Below are positions 6,590 through 9,000 of a stretch of 9,000 nucleotides of DNA, one piece after another (within the stretch, counting starts at the first letter, position 1; each line of letters begins with the position of its first letter). The notes beneath the pieces were generated by a model. It ran no database searches. It had not been told where the DNA came from and saw only the letters and a program-made list of their open reading frames with translations. The translations under genes were made by a program, and so were the position numbers. Location: positions 1 through 9,000 of the forward strand of contig CACYDS010000016.1 of the NCBI GenBank assembly GCA_902773285.1, in the 5' to 3' direction. The DNA is from an uncultured Pseudomonadota bacterium (GTDB taxonomy: Bacteria > Pseudomonadota > Alphaproteobacteria > RUG11792).

Positions 6590-7488
6590 TATTTGTTTTA
6601 AAAATTGTTCTTTATTACTTATGTTGCATATTCATCGCGTCGTATATGTCGTTGTTTGAACGGAAGCTTATCGCTCGTATACAACTACGGCTCGGGCCAT
6701 CGAATTGTGGAATCGGGGGCATTTTTCAGCCAGTCGCCGATGCTCTCAAGCTTCTCTTTAAGAACTTGCCATTTAGCGGTCATTCACAACAAACAGTAAT
6801 AGGGATTTGTTTGCTATTTATAACGGCGCTCTGTCAGCTAACTTTAATTCCGGTATTGGATGACAACATTTTTCATTTTAAGAATGGTTTAATATTGATA
6901 ATATTGAGCCAATCTCTTATGGCGTTTTCAGAAACGTTAATAGGAACAACTTCAAATTCACGGTATGGCATTATAGGAGGAAACCGAGCGTATATACAAA
7001 ATTTAGGCGGACACTTACTGCTTGCACTGCTGGTAGCGGTGATGATGCTGATATCTGGCGGAACCAGCGTGCTGGATTTTGTGCGCTTACAAGCAGATGT
7101 GTCGCTTTTGATACAATTAGTACCTTTTGCTGTAATATTTTTTATTTCGCTTCTGATAACCGGGAACAGAATGCCGTTTGATTTCACAGAAGCGGAATCG
7201 GAGCTAGTTGGTGGAGCATACGTAGAGTGCGGAGGCATATTGTTTGCTCTGATATACCTATCTGATTATCTAAATTTATTGTTTATATCTGCCCTGTTTG
7301 CAACCCTGTTTTTACATGGCCTATCCATGCCAATACCGTATGTGGTTGAATTGCTTATAAAAACTATCTTTTGTGTATCATTTATCATTTTAATTCGTTC
7401 TATCTTGCCAAGATATAAACAGCTTCAAATGCTAAAAATTGCTTGGAGCATTACAATCGTTCTACTATTATTGATAGCGATTTTGTAA
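6586..7488 (+). CDS. nuoH: NADH-quinone oxidoreductase subunit H (NuoH), short orphan copy
   Basis: NuoH (ND1) is the complex I membrane subunit that forms the quinone chamber and the start of the proton path. Family marks are FERKLIARIQLRLGP (24-38), QPVADALKLLFK (48-59), TSNSRYGIIGGNRA (122-135), and MPFDFTEAESELVGG (196-210) with Glu214. IRSILPR (270-276) follows. About seven or eight hydrophobic helices are visible. At 300 residues it is shorter than typical bacterial NuoH (about 320-350), with a short N-terminus. The helix after GGNRA normally carries an SYE motif; here it reads GGH, so the key Glu is His143. It could instead belong to a related hydrogenase membrane subunit, but the EAESEL and SALFATLF segments favour NuoH. 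It overlaps tolB by 4 bases (ATGA) and no other nuo gene is near. Confidence 0.82.
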   Translation: MIFVLKIVLYYLCCIFIASYMSLFERKLIARIQLRLGPSNCGIGGIFQPVADALKLLFKNLPFSGHSQQTVIGICLLFITALCQLTLIPVLDDNIFHFKNGLILIILSQSLMAFSETLIGTTSNSRYGIIGGNRAYIQNLGGHLLLALLVAVMMLISGGTSVLDFVRLQADVSLLIQLVPFAVIFFISLLITGNRMPFDFTEAESELVGGAYVECGGILFALIYLSDYLNLLFISALFATLFLHGLSMPIPYVVELLIKTIFCVSFIILIRSILPRYKQLQMLKIAWSITIVLLLLIAIL

Positions 7489-7573
7489 AAGATATTGTTG
7501 CGCAATTTTTTCATAAAAGATACAGTTATAAGCATAGCAATCCCAGCCCCGTTCACACATACATAAAAATGTG

Positions 7574-7602
7574 TTTACCGGACAGAGAAAAGATGGTATC
7601 CT
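7574..7602 (+). promoter_or_regulatory. Candidate promoter of rpmB-secB
   Basis: TTTACC (7574-7579) and TATCCT (7597-7602) are 17 bases apart, and TGG immediately before the latter gives an extended -10. Each hexamer matches 4 of 6 consensus bases. Transcription would start near 7609, about 27 bases before rpmB. An alternative, TTGCGC-17-TACAGT, lies further upstream from 7498. The spacer 7489-7635 holds nothing else recognisable. Confidence 0.4.
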
Positions 7603-7635
7603 CGACAGTGATATTTGGAATTTTTTGTTGATACG

Positions 7636-7920
7636 ATGACTAAAAGATGTGAACTTACTGGAAAAACGGTGCAATATGGTTGCAATGTCAGCCATGCTAA
7701 TAATCATTCTTCTAGGCGATTTTTGCCGAATTTACAAAATGTATCTTTTTTGAGTGAAAGTCTTGGCAGAGTTTTTAAATTTAGAGCCACCACTAGTGGT
7801 ATACGAACAGTTGAAGCCAAAGGCGGATTAGATAGCTTTTTGCTTGCTACTCGGAATGATAATTTGAGCAAGAAGGCCCAAGCATTGAAAAAAGTGCTTA
7901 AAGATATGAATAAAAATTAA
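7636..7920 (+). CDS. rpmB: 50S ribosomal protein L28 (RpmB)
   Basis: L28 is a large-subunit ribosomal protein. The 94-residue product starts MTKRCELTGKTVQYG and contains NVSHANNHSSRRFLPNLQNVSF (24-45), TTSGIRTVEAKGGLDSFLL (61-79) and a basic C-terminus. This closely follows alphaproteobacterial L28 in length and sequence. The frame is open back to an ATG at 7615, but that adds seven residues absent from the family, so 7636 is chosen. No clear Shine-Dalgarno is visible. secB follows after 16 bases, so the two are likely co-transcribed. rpmG, often next to rpmB in other bacteria, is found separately at 4729-4896. Confidence 0.95.
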   Translation: MTKRCELTGKTVQYGCNVSHANNHSSRRFLPNLQNVSFLSESLGRVFKFRATTSGIRTVEAKGGLDSFLLATRNDNLSKKAQALKKVLKDMNKN

Positions 7921-7924
7921 TTTC

Positions 7925-7929
7925 AGGAG
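7925..7929 (+). promoter_or_regulatory. Ribosome-binding site of secB
   Basis: AGGAG lies seven bases before the ATG at 7937. It is the best-placed Shine-Dalgarno on the plus strand and fixes the secB start. Confidence 0.7.
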
Positions 7930-7936
7930 ATAGAAT

Positions 7937-8407
7937 ATGGCAACAGATCAAGAACAAAGTCAGTATCCGTTTCGTATAAATGATCAATATGTTAAGGATC
8001 TATCGTTTGAGAATCCTAACTACTTGATGAAGTATAGCAATGATAGCGACAAACAGCCAGAAGTTGGAGTTGGGCTCGAAAATAATGTCGCAAAGATTGA
8101 TGATGAGCATTATGAGGTGACGCTGAAAGTCAATGCAAAATCGACTATTGGAGACAAATCGCTCTTTATAGTGGAATTGTCATATGCAGCTCTTATTACT
8201 GTGGCACCTAACCTTGAGCAAGATATACTTGAACCAATTTTGATGGTACATTGTCCGTTTTTGATGTTTCCATTCATACGGGAAATTGTGGCAAGTGCAA
8301 CAAGCGCAGGCGGTTTTCCTCCGTTGCGGCTGGAGCCAATTGATTTTGCATCTCTTTACATGTCGAAGAAGAAAGAAATGGCAGAAAATAAAGGTAATGC
8401 TAATTAG
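7937..8407 (+). CDS. secB: Protein-export chaperone SecB
   Basis: SecB is a cytoplasmic homotetrameric chaperone that holds preproteins unfolded and hands them to SecA for Sec export. The 156-residue length is normal. Family signatures are INDQYVKDLSFENPN (14-28), YEVTLKVNAKS (59-69), FIVELSYAALITV (77-89), LMVHCPFLMFPFIREIV (102-118) and GGFPPLRLEPIDFASLYM (126-143), followed by a charged tail. The pattern is the alphaproteobacterial one. It lies 16 bases after rpmB and just upstream of a gene for a secreted porin-like protein, a plausible client (inference). A 14-bp perfect palindrome (8397-8410) spans its stop codon. Confidence 0.95.
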   Translation: MATDQEQSQYPFRINDQYVKDLSFENPNYLMKYSNDSDKQPEVGVGLENNVAKIDDEHYEVTLKVNAKSTIGDKSLFIVELSYAALITVAPNLEQDILEPILMVHCPFLMFPFIREIVASATSAGGFPPLRLEPIDFASLYMSKKKEMAENKGNAN

Positions 8408-8480
8408 CATGGACAATGAGAGCACAGATAGGTTCGTGCCCCAGTAACAAGGTACAATAATTGAAAAATTTTGATAATTT

Positions 8481-8524
8481 TTTACACAATATGCGTGAAT
8501 TGTCGTAAACTACACACTATGCGT
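8481..8524 (+). promoter_or_regulatory. Dyad and direct repeats upstream of porin gene
   Basis: The dyad pairs TTTACACAAT (8481-8490) with ATTGTCGTAAA (8499-8509), giving 10 matching pairs with a single bulged C at 8504. In addition ACACAATATGCGT (8484-8496) recurs as ACACACTATGCGT (8512-8524), 12 of 13 bases identical at a 28-bp period. Weak promoter candidates overlap this region: TTTACA (8481) with TAAACT (8506) at 19 bases, or TTGAAA (8461) with CACAAT (8485) at 18 bases. A regulator-binding site controlling the porin gene is inferred from position. Confidence 0.4.
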
Positions 8525-8553
8525 TGTATATATATAGGAAGTGAGTGTTTGTT

Positions 8554-9000
8554 ATGGCAAAGAAGGCATTGTTGTGCATAACATCGTTATTACTGGCATC
8601 GTCGGTAATAAGCGTGAGTGCAAAACAGGACAAGAAGACGACTTATTCGAAAAACGTGAACTCCTCAGATGGGATGGAAAATGAAAAGTCAGTTAAGCAG
8701 GAGTCCTCTGCAGAAAAACCACAGTTAATCATTTCTGGAGCAGCGACAGTACACAGCAACTTTGGTGATCCGGAACTGACATATTATAAAGGCAATCCGA
8801 CTGAAGCAGAGAAGACAGATAAAGATACTAGTGCAACCAGAATGTGCGCCGGTGAGGCTAATATCGAAGTAAAGGCAATAGGAACGTTGGCAAATGGTGT
8901 CAGGTATTTAGCCGATTTTGATATAGACGCCATGAAGGATGACACTGAAGTTGACAAGATGTATATATCCTTTTCTAAAGATGGGTGGGGAACATTGCAA
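8554..9000 (+). CDS. Porin-like outer-membrane protein, partial (3' end beyond window)
   Basis: The frame is open from the ATG at 8554 to the window end (149 codons, no stop). Residues 1-23 form a clear signal peptide: MAKK, a hydrophobic core, and a cut after SVSA. Residues 24-57 form a hydrophilic Lys/Ser/Glu-rich linker. From LIISGAATVHSNFG (58-71) onward the pattern resembles the start of a beta-barrel. Alternating strands such as EANIEVKAIGTLANGVRYLADFDI (101-124) are followed by KMYISFSKDGWGTLQ (135-149), like the Y-x-F-x-GxxGTL turn of Gram-negative porins. The probable role is diffusion across the outer membrane. GTGAG about 8 bases upstream may be the ribosome-binding site. The family is recognised by pattern only, and a related outer-membrane protein remains possible. 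Confidence 0.65.
   Translation, partial: MAKKALLCITSLLLASSVISVSAKQDKKTTYSKNVNSSDGMENEKSVKQESSAEKPQLIISGAATVHSNFGDPELTYYKGNPTEAEKTDKDTSATRMCAGEANIEVKAIGTLANGVRYLADFDIDAMKDDTEVDKMYISFSKDGWGTLQ

Noticed and set aside
7555..7574. Hairpin ACACAT/ATGTGT after nuoH as a terminator
   Set aside because: Only six mostly A-T pairs with an 8-base loop and just two further T residues. It also abuts the candidate rpmB -35, so a terminator call is not supported.
7443..7631. 62-codon open frame on the plus strand spanning the end of nuoH
   Set aside because: It overlaps nuoH in another frame and covers the candidate rpmB promoter, with no ribosome site or recognisable sequence.
8397..8410. Perfect 14-bp palindrome ATGCTAATTAGCAT across the secB stop codon
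   Set aside because: As RNA it would leave at most a 5-bp stem, and no U-run follows. It is probably chance, although a DNA-binding site cannot be excluded.
1..9000. CRISPR array, prophage, transposase, toxin-antitoxin or defence genes
   Set aside because: Both strands were read for spaced repeats, terminal repeats with transposase motifs and typical small gene pairs. None were found. All sizeable frames are housekeeping or envelope genes.

Overview
The window looks like a chromosomal stretch of an AT-rich alphaproteobacterium with a reduced, probably host-associated lifestyle. Omega, L28, SecB, GltX and TolB all read as alphaproteobacterial versions, ATA and other A/T-ending codons are frequent, and spacers are very AT-rich. 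A Holosporales- or Rickettsiales-like bacterium would fit. That placement is inference from protein flavour and composition; no search was run.

The left part (1-5000) is read from the minus strand. In transcription order it holds tRNA-Gly(GCC), rpmG (L33) and ychF (ribosome-associated ATPase), which form one tight unit. An 85-bp quasi-palindrome follows, then rpoZ (RNA polymerase omega) overlapping gltX (glutamyl-tRNA synthetase). A 610-bp AT-rich spacer with hairpins comes next, then dapA (lysine and diaminopimelate synthesis) behind a near-consensus sigma70 promoter, and finally tRNA-Leu(CAG) at the window edge.

The right part (5225-9000) is read from the plus strand. tolB (periplasmic Tol-Pal protein) is joined by an ATGA overlap to an isolated nuoH (complex I membrane subunit). 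rpmB (L28) and secB (export chaperone) follow as a pair. The window ends inside a gene for a secreted porin-like outer-membrane protein. A 226-bp divergent spacer (4999-5224) separates the two halves and carries several short palindromes.

Most of the content is housekeeping: translation (two tRNAs, L33, L28, GltX, YchF), transcription (omega), cell-wall precursor supply (DapA), and envelope and export functions (TolB, SecB, porin). I found no phage, transposon, CRISPR array, toxin-antitoxin pair or defence system, and nothing that amounts to a new multi-gene system. The points most worth checking are the orphan, short NuoH with a His where NuoH proteins carry a key Glu, the long inverted repeat between ychF and rpoZ, the displaced ribosome-binding site of tolB, and repeat structures in front of the porin gene.
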